From an uncultured Clostridia bacterium (GTDB lineage Bacteria; Bacillota; Clostridia; Oscillospirales; Acutalibacteraceae): a DNA stretch of 7,733 nucleotides. Below, piece by piece: positions 1 through 6,310 of this stretch. Each line of letters begins with the position of its first letter. Within the stretch, counting starts at the first letter, position 1. The notes under the pieces were generated by a model. The model searched no databases, was not told where the DNA came from, and saw only the letters and a program-made list of their open reading frames with translations. The position numbers were made by a program, and so were the translations under genes. The DNA lies in assembly GCA_946539105.1 (NCBI GenBank), contig CAMNHG010000060.1, positions 1-7,733 of the forward strand, read 5' to 3'.

Positions 1-439
1 TGAGGATAACCTCGTAGCGGAATGTGCCGACAAACGGAATGAGCGGAATGATAATTTTGAAGAACATATTGCACATCCAAGCGTACACCCAGACAATCCA
101 CTTGTCCTTGTGCGGCATTAAGAACTGCAGCAGCTTTTTGGTGGCGTAAACGCCGAGCAGCAAAAGCAGCGTCTGATAAACCGCTATAAAGTCGCCCGGA
201 GCAGGAAGCATATCGAGCAGTCCCAGGCACACATATGTAAGGCTGTACAGGTTTTCGCCGGTCTTGAAAAACTCAATGTGCTTGAGCATATCGGAGATAT
301 AGCCTGTTGTTCCGAGATAATACTGTTGGTGGAACAGATAAATAAACATTACAACGTGAAGTATCAGGAAAACAAACGTAAGCACCCTGCACGTGTTTGA
401 GTACTTTGATTTTTGTTTAATCGGATTCATATGATTCAT
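1..439 (-). CDS. Multi-pass membrane protein, N-terminal part (possible GT-C-like glycosyltransferase), runs off the left edge
   Basis: The frame is open from an ATG at 439 to the window edge, giving about 146 residues with no stop. The ATG at 439 is chosen over the in-frame ATG at 430 because GAGGG lies 7-8 nt upstream of it. The protein starts with a basic stretch and a membrane helix at about residues 19-36. A loop follows with LFHQQYYLG and SDMLKHIEF, then the motif YSLTY, then further hydrophobic segments including KWIVWVYAW. It is an obvious paralogue of the gene at 861-2042, sharing FHxQYxLG, YSLTY, LLLGV, LMP, WIVWV and NMFF in the same order. An acidic residue in the first extracytoplasmic loop is typical of GT-C-fold glycosyltransferases acting on lipid-linked sugars, but that assignment is inference. 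The membrane nature and the paralogy are secure; the function is not. Confidence 0.85.
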   Translation of the reverse strand, partial: MNHMNPIKQKSKYSNTCRVLTFVFLILHVVMFIYLFHQQYYLGTTGYISDMLKHIEFFKTGENLYSLTYVCLGLLDMLPAPGDFIAVYQTLLLLLGVYATKKLLQFLMPHKDKWIVWVYAWMCNMFFKIIIPLIPFVGTFRYEVIL

Positions 440-488
440 TATATTTCCCTCACAGAATTATAAACTTAAAATATTCCCTCAATTTATA

Positions 489-517
489 ATTTTATCATCA
501 CGCAAAATGAATGTCAA
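489..517 (-). promoter_or_regulatory. Sigma-A promoter for the leftward gene at 1-439
   Basis: Read on the minus strand, TTGACA (517-512) is followed by exactly 17 bases and then TAAAAT (494-489). The predicted start is near 481, giving a leader of about 42 nt. The leader holds two similar purine-rich blocks, GAGGGAATAT (480-471) and GAGGGAAATAT (451-441); only the second is correctly spaced for the ATG at 439. The layout matches the promoter of the paralogue at 861-2042. Confidence 0.75.
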
Positions 518-574
518 TACATATTTTATACACACTCTCGCATACTAATAATATCATTATTTCCGAGGTGGATT

Positions 575-757
575 ATGTATATTTACAATATGCCGCTGAG
601 CTTTACAATGGCACTCGCCCAGCAGCCGAAATCGGCAGAGAGCTTTAGAAATATGACCGACGACCAAAAGACAGAGGTAGTAAACAAAGCAAATACAATC
701 AGGAATAAAAAGGAAATGTGGAAGTTCGTTATGGAGATTAATTCAATGAAGAATTAA
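575..757 (+). CDS. Small uncharacterised clostridial protein (60 aa)
   Basis: A 60-residue reading frame with GAGGTGG just upstream of the ATG (GAGG to ATG is 6 nt), so translation from 575 is plausible. A second ATG at 590 lies in frame. The N-terminal part reads MPLSFTMALAQQ, followed by FRNMTDDQK and a charged helical C-terminus ending in KKEMWKFVMEI. From memory, small proteins with an MPLxFxMALAQ start and a C-terminal KxEMxxxV helix recur in clostridia; no function is known to me. There is no signal peptide, membrane segment or cysteine. It is divergent from the gene at 1-439 and convergent with the gene at 861-2042. I found no convincing rightward promoter in 440-574. I am fairly confident that it is a real gene and have no basis for a role. 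Confidence 0.7.
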   Translation: MYIYNMPLSFTMALAQQPKSAESFRNMTDDQKTEVVNKANTIRNKKEMWKFVMEINSMKN

Positions 758-849
758 TATCAATTATCAATTCAAAAAAAATCGCCTGCTTCCAAGCAAA
801 ACGCTTGAAAACAGGCTCACTGTTAATCGTTAATTGTTAATTGTTAATT
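753..849. repeat. Heptanucleotide repeats flanking a terminator hairpin
   Basis: The right arm has four tandem heptamers: GTTAATC (822-828) then GTTAATT three times (829-849). The left arm has two ATCAATT heptamers (759-772), next to AATTAAT. The reverse complement of the right arm (AATTAAC repeated) resembles the left arm with the same 7-base period. The whole segment is therefore an imperfect inverted repeat around the stem-loop at 784-816. It fills nearly the entire gap between two convergent genes and overlaps the stop codon of the left one. It could be a small dispersed palindromic repeat or slippage-expanded AT-rich sequence. Confidence 0.5.
774..816 (-). terminator. Intrinsic terminator for the leftward gene at 861-2042
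   Basis: Bases 784-797 pair with 803-816 in a 14-bp stem with two G-U pairs on the transcript and a 5-base loop. On the minus strand it is followed by a T-run complementary to the eight A residues at 774-781. It lies about 45 bp beyond the stop of the 861-2042 gene. There is no T-run on the plus-strand side, so it is unlikely to terminate the small gene at 575-757. Confidence 0.8.
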
Positions 850-860
850 ATTTGTCCGTA

Positions 861-2042
861 TCAGTATCCCTGTCCGCCGCGCATTAAATCGAATACGTAA
901 TTAATCCAGCAGAAGACGTGGACTCCCAGCACTCCCGACGAAAGCGCGAGCGCGCCTATACGCTTTTTCTGTGCTATTTCAACGTACTTCGCGAGCGATA
1001 CAATAAACAAAATTCCGATTGCGAAGAACGACGACCAAACAAAGTTGCCGTGCGGCAGGCGGTGTCCGGATTCGTAAACAAAGCAGGTAATACCGAGGTT
1101 TACAATCATATGGAGCCAGCCGAAGGTATAATAGCGGTCTTTGAGCACGTCCTTGAAAACAAAGGCGAGAATTACAATCGGGAATACCATTGACAGCAGG
1201 ATTTTGAATCCCGGGTGATACGCCATCGCGCGCAAGCCGACCATAAAGCCGATTTGCATTTTTGAGTCGGTGTTCGCGCCGAACAGCGTAACCTGCTGAT
1301 ACAGCATTACCGCAAGGCTCGGGAACACGGTCGTGCCCAAAACCACACAGCGCAGGAAGATTTTGCCCTTGTGCCTGATAAAGTCAAAAATAAGCACGCA
1401 GAGCATAGAAACTGAAAAGCCTATCATAAAGTTCGGCTTAAACAGCGTTGTCAGGAGCATTAAGCCCGAGAAAATAAACCACTCGGAAACCTTTATTCCC
1501 TTTTCTGCGTACTTGTTCATCAGCCTGAAGAAGAACCAAACCGAGAAAATCGCAAACGGCTTCATCATAATATACGTGGGGTTGTGGTAAACGTTAAAGT
1601 TGAGCATTCCCCTGTAGTCGAGCGCGCCTACGTGCGGAATATAAGTAAGGTTAAAGGTAAAAAACATATTCGCCAAAAACGCGAAAACCCATACAATCCA
1701 GCGGTTAACCTTCGGCATTAGATGCTGCAAAAGTACCTTTGACGCCACAACGCCCAAAAGCAAAAACGACGTGAGCATTACCGAGGTAACTCCGCCCCTG
1801 TGGACCAGCTTGTCCGCAAAGCCGAGCAGGTAATAGGTCAGGCTGTACATATTTTTTCCCAGTCTTGAAAACGCGATATGCGTGTGCAAATCCGCCCTGT
1901 ACTGATACGGCGAGCCGAGCCAGTACTGACGGTGAAACAGAATTGTAAAAAAGATTGCGTAACCGATAAACAGCGCGAAGGTCAGGATTTTACAGATTAT
2001 GGCAATCCTTTTCTCCTCAGATGTTGTCCTCAAATTCCTCAT
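861..2042 (-). CDS. Multi-pass integral membrane protein, possible GT-C-like glycosyltransferase (393 aa)
   Basis: A complete 393-residue protein with about ten or eleven hydrophobic segments (around 16-36, 85-105, 114-135, 157-175, 186-206, 209-223, 230-249, 278-297, 307-323, 335-352 and 363-383). The start ATG at 2042 follows AAAGGA at a spacing of about 8 nt. The loop after the first helix contains D51, H53 and H55 (RADLHTHI) and YSLTY at 67-71. A KPNF motif (202-205) lies at the end of a helix, like the KP motif of GT87-type mannosyltransferases. These points suggest a GT-C-type enzyme using polyprenyl-phosphate sugars at the outer membrane face, but I do not recognise the exact family. 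It is a tandem paralogue of the gene at 1-439 and has its own promoter and terminator, so it appears monocistronic. A polymer flippase or an O-antigen-polymerase-like protein is the main alternative. Confidence 0.85.
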   Translation of the reverse strand: MRNLRTTSEEKRIAIICKILTFALFIGYAIFFTILFHRQYWLGSPYQYRADLHTHIAFSRLGKNMYSLTYYLLGFADKLVHRGGVTSVMLTSFLLLGVVASKVLLQHLMPKVNRWIVWVFAFLANMFFTFNLTYIPHVGALDYRGMLNFNVYHNPTYIMMKPFAIFSVWFFFRLMNKYAEKGIKVSEWFIFSGLMLLTTLFKPNFMIGFSVSMLCVLIFDFIRHKGKIFLRCVVLGTTVFPSLAVMLYQQVTLFGANTDSKMQIGFMVGLRAMAYHPGFKILLSMVFPIVILAFVFKDVLKDRYYTFGWLHMIVNLGITCFVYESGHRLPHGNFVWSSFFAIGILFIVSLAKYVEIAQKKRIGALALSSGVLGVHVFCWINYVFDLMRGGQGY

Positions 2043-2071
2043 AGATTTTTCCTTTCAAAGGTATTGTTACT

Positions 2072-2100
2072 ATTTTAACACCGTGACAAATTTATGTCAA
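2072..2100 (-). promoter_or_regulatory. Sigma-A promoter for the 861-2042 gene
   Basis: On the minus strand TTGACA (2100-2095) is followed by 17 bases and TAAAAT (2077-2072). The predicted start is near 2065, giving a leader of about 23 nt before the ATG at 2042. The -35 box and part of the spacer form a short inverted repeat, TGACA-N6-TGTCA, which could be an operator or chance. Confidence 0.75.
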
Positions 2101-2130
2101 TAGAAAGCCGTTTTTCAAAACCGCCGAAAA

Positions 2131-2907
2131 TCAATCGGCAGGCTGTGTTTCGAGGTATTCGTCCTTTAGATAACCGCTGAGCAGTATTTTGATTTGATTC
2201 ATCTTTCCCGCGCCGTCGTCAGGCATTTTGTCGGTAGATACGCGCGTATATGTGCCGTCGTCGTCAAGGAATTTAACGGCGGTCACCCCTCCGCACAGTG
2301 CCGGGCCATCGTACTTATTGTTCCACACGCGCATTTTTGATTCTTCAATATGCTGATAACAGCGCGATGAAGCCTCGGCAGGCACGATGTAAGTTGTACA
2401 GGTTTCGGGCTCTCCGCCCTCAAAATCGTCGCCCTCAAAGACCTCCAGCTTTTCTTTGCCGTCCTTATATGTGCTAAGCACAAGCTCATAGTGATGATCT
2501 CCGCCGTTGGTTCCGACAGTCGCGGTGTAGTAATCAATCAGCATTTTGCCCTCTTTTTCCGGCTCATAAACCATAGAGTTTTTCGAGGAATATTTTACCG
2601 TTACGTCGCACTCCGGCATTGTAAAGCTGATAACATAACATCCGCGCGCACTGTCATAATCAGGATTGACGCGCTGTCCGTCTACATAAAAATAATAGTC
2701 GGTGTCGGTAGCGATACCGCTGAACCTCAGCTCTACCCTTTCGCCGGGTCTGTAGCTGTCCTTCGCGCCGTCAAAGGAACTTTTTTGACCGCAGTAGTCA
2801 ACGTTGTATTTTTTGCCGAAGCAACCGGATAATCCTAACATAACCGCACCTCCGAGCGATATAATCAAAATTGCGAAAATTAAACCTTTGAATACATTAT
2901 TCTTCAT
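2131..2907 (-). CDS. Predicted lipoprotein with an InlB-B-like repeat domain (258 aa)
   Basis: The N-terminus has basic residues, a hydrophobic segment (about 8-25) and a lipobox LSGC ending at Cys29, so the mature protein should be lipid-anchored on the outer face of the membrane. Residues about 48-106 look like one divergent InlB-B-type repeat: YRPGERVELRF, a YYFYVDGQRV strand pair, and the signature FTMPECDVTV (95-104). The remaining 150 residues are polar and acidic, with further cysteines at 170, 183 and 205, and match nothing I recognise. The start ATG at 2907 is preceded by GGGGA with about 7 nt spacing. It is upstream of, and on the same strand as, the membrane protein at 861-2042, but an 88-bp gap with a separate promoter argues against an obligate operon. 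I see no clear promoter or strong terminator for it. Confidence 0.8.
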   Translation of the reverse strand: MKNNVFKGLIFAILIISLGGAVMLGLSGCFGKKYNVDYCGQKSSFDGAKDSYRPGERVELRFSGIATDTDYYFYVDGQRVNPDYDSARGCYVISFTMPECDVTVKYSSKNSMVYEPEKEGKMLIDYYTATVGTNGGDHHYELVLSTYKDGKEKLEVFEGDDFEGGEPETCTTYIVPAEASSRCYQHIEESKMRVWNNKYDGPALCGGVTAVKFLDDDGTYTRVSTDKMPDDGAGKMNQIKILLSGYLKDEYLETQPAD

Positions 2908-2946
2908 GAGTTATTCCCCATAACATTAAAATCAATTTCTTTACTC

Positions 2947-3082
2947 TGTAGGGGTCGGTCTTTGAGGTGGTTGTCCAAATTTTTAATTTGGGAAACAACA
3001 CCCATGCAAAGCTGACCGACCCATGGTTTTAATTATATACGTTTGGTTTATTGTTGCGGTACGGTCAAGACCGTACCCTACA
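2947..3082. repeat. MITE-like or palindromic element with inverted ends
   Basis: The left end TGTAGGGGTCGGTC (2947-2960) matches the reverse complement of the right end (3069-3082), TGTAGGGTACGGTC, at 12 of 14 positions. Inside are two hairpins. One is long and imperfect: 2952-2960 pairs perfectly with 3014-3022, the inner arms pair partly, and the tip CCAAATT/AATTTGG (2975-2981 with 2985-2991) is perfect. The other is a compact 9-bp stem, 3058-3066 with 3069-3077. There is no reading frame of note and no clear target-site duplication. It lies in the 375-bp gap between divergent genes; from its end to the feo promoter (3083-3205) I see only AT-rich sequence. It could equally be two tandem copies of a small palindromic repeat facing opposite ways. 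Confidence 0.55.
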
Positions 3083-3205
3083 ATTATTTAATAATTATAA
3101 AAAAATAATCCCTAAACACCGAATTTCTAAAGTAAGCAACACCTCTATACAATCAGTATAACAGACCCGAGAATAAATTTAAAGGGTAAAATACAAATTT
3201 CCCTC

Positions 3206-3234
3206 TTGACAAGTTAGCCAATGGTAACTATAAT
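3206..3234 (+). promoter_or_regulatory. Consensus sigma-A promoter of the feo operon
   Basis: TTGACA (3206-3211), exactly 17 bases, then TATAAT (3229-3234): both hexamers are perfect matches to the consensus. Transcription should start around 3241, about 42 nt before the first feoA. A promoter this strong would need repression; the spacer and the start region both carry a GTTA-N8-TAAC inverted repeat, placed where a bound repressor would block RNA polymerase. Confidence 0.9.
3213..3228. promoter_or_regulatory. Putative feo operator, copy 1 (in promoter spacer)
   Basis: GTTA (3213-3216), 8 bases, TAAC (3225-3228), lying entirely between the -35 and -10 boxes. With one flanking base each side it extends to AGTTA/TAACT. 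It is the weakest of the three copies but has the same half-site spacing and the same GTTAGC left half. Confidence 0.5.
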
Positions 3235-3245
3235 ATATACGTGAG

Positions 3246-3263
3246 GGTTAGCTTTAACTAACC
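3246..3263. promoter_or_regulatory. Putative feo operator, copy 2 (at the transcription start)
   Basis: GGTTAG (3246-3251), 6 bases, CTAACC (3258-3263), a perfect 6-bp inverted repeat at about +6 to +23 of the predicted transcript. The half-sites resemble those of DtxR/IdeR-type iron repressors (GGTTAG...CTAACC), but the classical site has one central base between them, not six. The identity of the regulator is inferred, not shown. Confidence 0.6.
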
Positions 3264-3282
3264 TAAAAACGGAGGTGTAAAA

Positions 3283-3495
3283 ATGTTCCCCTTGGCAATG
3301 GCGGACGTCGGCGAAACCTATATTATTAAGAAAATCGGCGGCAGTCCCGAAGTAAAAAAACACCTTGAAAACCTTGGCTTTGTAGCCGGCGGCGAGGTTA
3401 CAATAATCAGCGCACTCGGCAACAATGTTATAGTAAAGGTCAAGGAATCCAGAGTTGCCATAAGCGAGGAAATGGCGAGAAAAATTATGGTATGA
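3283..3495 (+). CDS. feoA: FeoA family protein, first copy (70 aa)
   Basis: A 70-residue FeoA: a small cytoplasmic SH3-like beta-barrel protein thought to interact with FeoB and support ferrous iron uptake. The family pattern is visible throughout: the N-terminal strand ADVGETYIIKKIGG, the helix and turn EVKKHLENLGFVAG (23-36), the strand EVTII, and NNVIVKVKESRVAISEEMARKIMV at the end. The length is normal for the family. The start at 3283 follows a strong GGAGGTG (3271-3277). It is the first gene of the operon, with 25 nt between its stop and the start chosen for the second feoA. It belongs to the shorter FeoA subtype with 'ESRVAI' rather than 'GYELSLR', so it is not a recent duplicate of its neighbour. 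Confidence 0.95.
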   Translation: MFPLAMADVGETYIIKKIGGSPEVKKHLENLGFVAGGEVTIISALGNNVIVKVKESRVAISEEMARKIMV

Positions 3496-3520
3496 TTTTG
3501 TAATAGAAAGGATGGAAAGA

Positions 3521-3742
3521 ATGAGAACTCTTAAAGAGGTCAAAATCGGAGAGACCGTAACCGTTAAAAAACTCCACGGCGAAGGCGCGGTTAAGCGCAG
3601 AATTATGGATATGGGCATTACAAAGGGTGCGGAAATTTACGTCCGCAAGGTAGCTCCGCTGGGAGATCCCGTTGAAGTCACCGTGCGCGGATATGAGCTT
3701 TCGCTCAGGAAAGCCGACGCTCAGATGATTGAGGTTGAGTAA
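3521..3742 (+). CDS. feoA: FeoA family protein, second copy (73 aa)
   Basis: The classical FeoA type: MRTLKEVKIGETVTVKKLHG, RRIMDMGITKGAEIYV (26-41) and the diagnostic APLGDPVEVTVRGYELSLR (45-63). The frame also has an ATG at 3512, but AAAGG directly abuts it. The ATG at 3521 has AAAGGA (3507-3512) 8 nt upstream and gives the usual FeoA N-terminus, so 3521 is preferred. It sits between the first feoA and feoB, with a 64-nt gap before feoB that contains the third copy of the GTTA-N8-TAAC repeat. Two unlike FeoA genes preceding FeoB is a common clostridial arrangement; they presumably bind FeoB or each other, which the sequence does not show. Confidence 0.95.
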   Translation: MRTLKEVKIGETVTVKKLHGEGAVKRRIMDMGITKGAEIYVRKVAPLGDPVEVTVRGYELSLRKADAQMIEVE

Positions 3743-3769
3743 GTCAAGACAACTTTTATTTTAACAAGC

Positions 3770-3787
3770 GGTTAGCTAAACCTAACC
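3770..3787. promoter_or_regulatory. Putative feo operator, copy 3 (just upstream of feoB)
   Basis: GGTTAG (3770-3775), 6 bases, CTAACC (3782-3787), the same half-sites and spacing as the copy at the operon start. It lies 19 nt before the feoB ATG, immediately before the ribosome binding site AAAGGA (3793-3798). Any internal promoter is weak: TTGAGT (3735-3740) and TTTTAA (3759-3764) are 18 bases apart. It could control internal initiation or act as a roadblock inside the operon. Confidence 0.55.
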
Positions 3788-3806
3788 ATCAGAAAGGAAT
3801 AAAGCT

Positions 3807-6284
3807 ATGAGTTTAACTATCGCCCTTGCGGGCAACCCAAACAGCGGTAAAACCACGCTGTTTAACGCGCTTACCGGCTCTAACCAGTTTGTCGGCAACT
3901 GGCCGGGCGTTACCGTAGAGAAAAAGGAAGGCAAGCTCAAAAAGCACAGCGATGTTACAATCACCGACCTTCCGGGCATTTACTCGCTCTCCCCCTACAC
4001 GCTTGAGGAGGTTGTCGCGAGAAATTATCTGATTGACGAGCACCCCGACGCGATATTGAATATCGTTGACGGCACAAACCTTGAGAGGAACCTTTACCTG
4101 ACAACCCAGCTCACCGAGCTTGGAATCCCCGTTGTCGTAGCGGTAAATATGATGGATATTGTCAGGAAAAACGACGATAAAATCGACATCAAGGAGCTGT
4201 CGCGCAAGCTGGGCTGCAAGGTTGTTGAGATTTCCGCGCTGAAGGGCACGGGAATTACCGAAGCCGCGAACGCGGCAATAGAAGCCGCCGACAACGCAAA
4301 AACCATTCCGCAGCACACGTTCTCGGGAGTTGTTGAGCACGCGCTCGCACACATTGAGGAGGCCTGTGTTCACGATATGCCCGAGGAACAGCAGCGATGG
4401 TACGCGATCAAGGTTTTTGAGCGTGACGAAAAGGTAATTGCCAAGCTGAATATTGACGAAAAAACGCTAAACCACATTGAGGGCGACATCAAAGCCGCCG
4501 AAAAAGAGCTTGACGATGACTCGGAGTCAATCATCACGAATGAGCGTTACGTTTACATAGCAACGGTAATCAAGTCGTGCTACACTAAGAAAAACCGCGG
4601 CAAGCTGTCAACCTCTGACAAAATCGACAAGGTTGTTACAAACCGCTGGCTGGGACTGCCTATTTTTATTGTCGTGATGTTCCTTGTTTACTACATCTCG
4701 ATGGTAACGGTGGGACAGTTCGCAACCGACTGGATGAACGACGGCGTGTTCGGCGACGGCTTCCACCTGTTCGCAATCGGCTCGTCCGAATATGAGGAGC
4801 ACGCTGACGCAATCGGCGTGCTGGCAGGCTCCGCGGAAGCCGCAGGCAATGAGGCTGTGCTGAACGCGCTCGACTTTGAAAATGAAAATTACAACCCCGA
4901 AGCCGCTGTTAAAGCGGTCAACGCCTTTGCCGCCGGCGTAAAGGACAATGACGAGTTCACCTACGAGGTCGAGGACGAGGAAACCCTTGAAATCACCAAG
5001 GAAACCTCAAAGGGTGAGGACGTTAAAAACGCCGCAAAGGTGTTTGAAAAGAACGAAGGAAAACCCGACGACCCTGCCGAGTTCGGCGTATGGATTCCCG
5101 GTATTCCGGTAGTGGTCGGCAACTGGCTTGAAGCCGCAAAGGCTCCCGAGTGGCTCAGCTCGCTTATCCTCGACGGTATCATCGCCGGCGTAGGCGCGGT
5201 GCTCGGATTTGTACCGCAGATGCTGGTGCTGTTCTTCCTGCTCGCGTTCCTGGAGGCGTGCGGATATATGGCGCGTATCGCCTTTGTGCTCGACAGAATT
5301 TTCCGCCGTTTCGGTCTTTCGGGCAAATCGTTTATCCCGATTCTTATCGGCACCGGCTGTGGAATCCCCGGTATTATGGCTTCGCGTACTATCGAAAACG
5401 AGCGCGACCGGCGTATGACAATTATGACAACCACCTTTATCCCCTGCGGGGCAAAGGTTCCGTTTATCGCTATGATGGCAGGCGCGCTGTTCGGCGGTTC
5501 GCCGTGGGTATCTACCTCGGCTTACTTCATCGGTATGGCGGCTATCATCGTATCGGGTATTATGCTTAAAAAGACTAAGCCGTTCTCGGGCGAGCCTGCT
5601 CCGTTTGTTATGGAGCTTCCTGCCTACCACCTCCCCACGCTGGGCAACGTTCTGCGTTCAATGTGGGAGCGCGGCTGGTCGTTTATCAAAAAGGCAGGCA
5701 CAATTATCCTGCTCTCAACCATCGTACTTTGGTTCCTCAGCCGCTTCGGCTTTGTTGACGGCGCGTTTACAATGCTCGGCGAGGAAGAAATCGGCAACAG
5801 CATTCTCGCCGTAATCGGCAGCGGTATCGCGTGGATTTTCGCTCCGCTCGGCTGGGGCAACTGGCAGGCGGCTGTGGCTTCTATCACAGGACTTATCGCC
5901 AAGGAGAACATCGTCGGCACGATGGGCGTGCTCTACGGCGGCGGAGAGCTCTCGACCTGGGCTATGATCGCAAAGGTATTTACAGGCATTACAGGCTTCT
6001 CGTTCCTGGTGTTCAACCTGCTTTGCGCGCCGTGCTTTGCGGCTATGGGCGCGATTAAGCGTGAGATGAACTCTGCAAAATGGACGTTCTTCGCAATCGC
6101 TTACCAGTGCGTATTCGCCTACGCAATCGCCTTTATGATTAACCAAATCGGCGGAGCGTTCACAGGCAGACTGAACATAATCGGACTGATTATCGCAGTT
6201 CTCTTGATAGCGTTTATGCTCTTTATGCTGTTCAAGCCGTACAAGGAATCGAATAAGCTGACAAAGAACGTAAGGATTAAATAA
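3807..6284 (+). CDS. feoB: Ferrous iron transport protein B, with an enlarged first extracytoplasmic loop (825 aa)
   Basis: The Fe(II) permease of the plasma membrane. The N-terminal GTPase domain shows G1 GNPNSGKT (9-16), G2 Thr36 in NWPGVTV, G3 DLPG (54-57), G4 NMMD (114-117) and G5 SALKG (143-147). A helical GDI domain follows to about 275. TM1 is about 281-303. The permease core has the two gate motifs, GTGCGIPG with Cys518 and FIPCGAKVP with Cys547, and near the C-terminus LLCAPCFAAMG with Cys740 and Cys743. Between TM1 and the conserved LDGIIAGVG segment (from about 449) are some 145 residues. Family members I know have roughly 40 there, so about 100 residues (around 320-430) are extra, acidic and Ala-rich, and face outside. 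This accounts for most of the excess over the usual 670-780 residues. The start is supported by AAAGGA 8 nt upstream. Confidence 0.98.
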   Translation: MSLTIALAGNPNSGKTTLFNALTGSNQFVGNWPGVTVEKKEGKLKKHSDVTITDLPGIYSLSPYTLEEVVARNYLIDEHPDAILNIVDGTNLERNLYLTTQLTELGIPVVVAVNMMDIVRKNDDKIDIKELSRKLGCKVVEISALKGTGITEAANAAIEAADNAKTIPQHTFSGVVEHALAHIEEACVHDMPEEQQRWYAIKVFERDEKVIAKLNIDEKTLNHIEGDIKAAEKELDDDSESIITNERYVYIATVIKSCYTKKNRGKLSTSDKIDKVVTNRWLGLPIFIVVMFLVYYISMVTVGQFATDWMNDGVFGDGFHLFAIGSSEYEEHADAIGVLAGSAEAAGNEAVLNALDFENENYNPEAAVKAVNAFAAGVKDNDEFTYEVEDEETLEITKETSKGEDVKNAAKVFEKNEGKPDDPAEFGVWIPGIPVVVGNWLEAAKAPEWLSSLILDGIIAGVGAVLGFVPQMLVLFFLLAFLEACGYMARIAFVLDRIFRRFGLSGKSFIPILIGTGCGIPGIMASRTIENERDRRMTIMTTTFIPCGAKVPFIAMMAGALFGGSPWVSTSAYFIGMAAIIVSGIMLKKTKPFSGEPAPFVMELPAYHLPTLGNVLRSMWERGWSFIKKAGTIILLSTIVLWFLSRFGFVDGAFTMLGEEEIGNSILAVIGSGIAWIFAPLGWGNWQAAVASITGLIAKENIVGTMGVLYGGGELSTWAMIAKVFTGITGFSFLVFNLLCAPCFAAMGAIKREMNSAKWTFFAIAYQCVFAYAIAFMINQIGGAFTGRLNIIGLIIAVLLIAFMLFMLFKPYKESNKLTKNVRIK

Positions 6285-6310
6285 GATTAGTATTGAAAGG
6301 AGCAAAGCAT

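Noticed and set aside
440..574. Rightward promoter for the small gene at 575-757
   Set aside because: TATACA, CATACT and similar -10-like hexamers exist, but none has a credible -35 box at 16-18 bases.
2102..2125. Possible terminator for the lipoprotein gene
   Set aside because: The stem (GCCGTTTT against AAAACCGCC) is imperfect and is not followed by a T-run on the minus strand.
3246..3263. Classical DtxR/IdeR iron box
   Set aside because: The half-sites fit, but the gap between them is six bases instead of one, so the canonical site is not present; it is reported as an unusual operator instead.
3214..3618. Minus-strand frame of 134 codons covering the feo promoter and both feoA genes
   Set aside because: It overlaps two clear FeoA genes and a consensus promoter and shows no recognisable protein features.
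3813..4373. Long minus-strand open frame opposite feoB, with others at 5007-5630 and 5715-6338
   Set aside because: These lie antisense to a gene with unmistakable family motifs. Their translations are low-complexity and charged, with no domain or ribosome binding site, as expected from antisense frames of a GC-richer gene.
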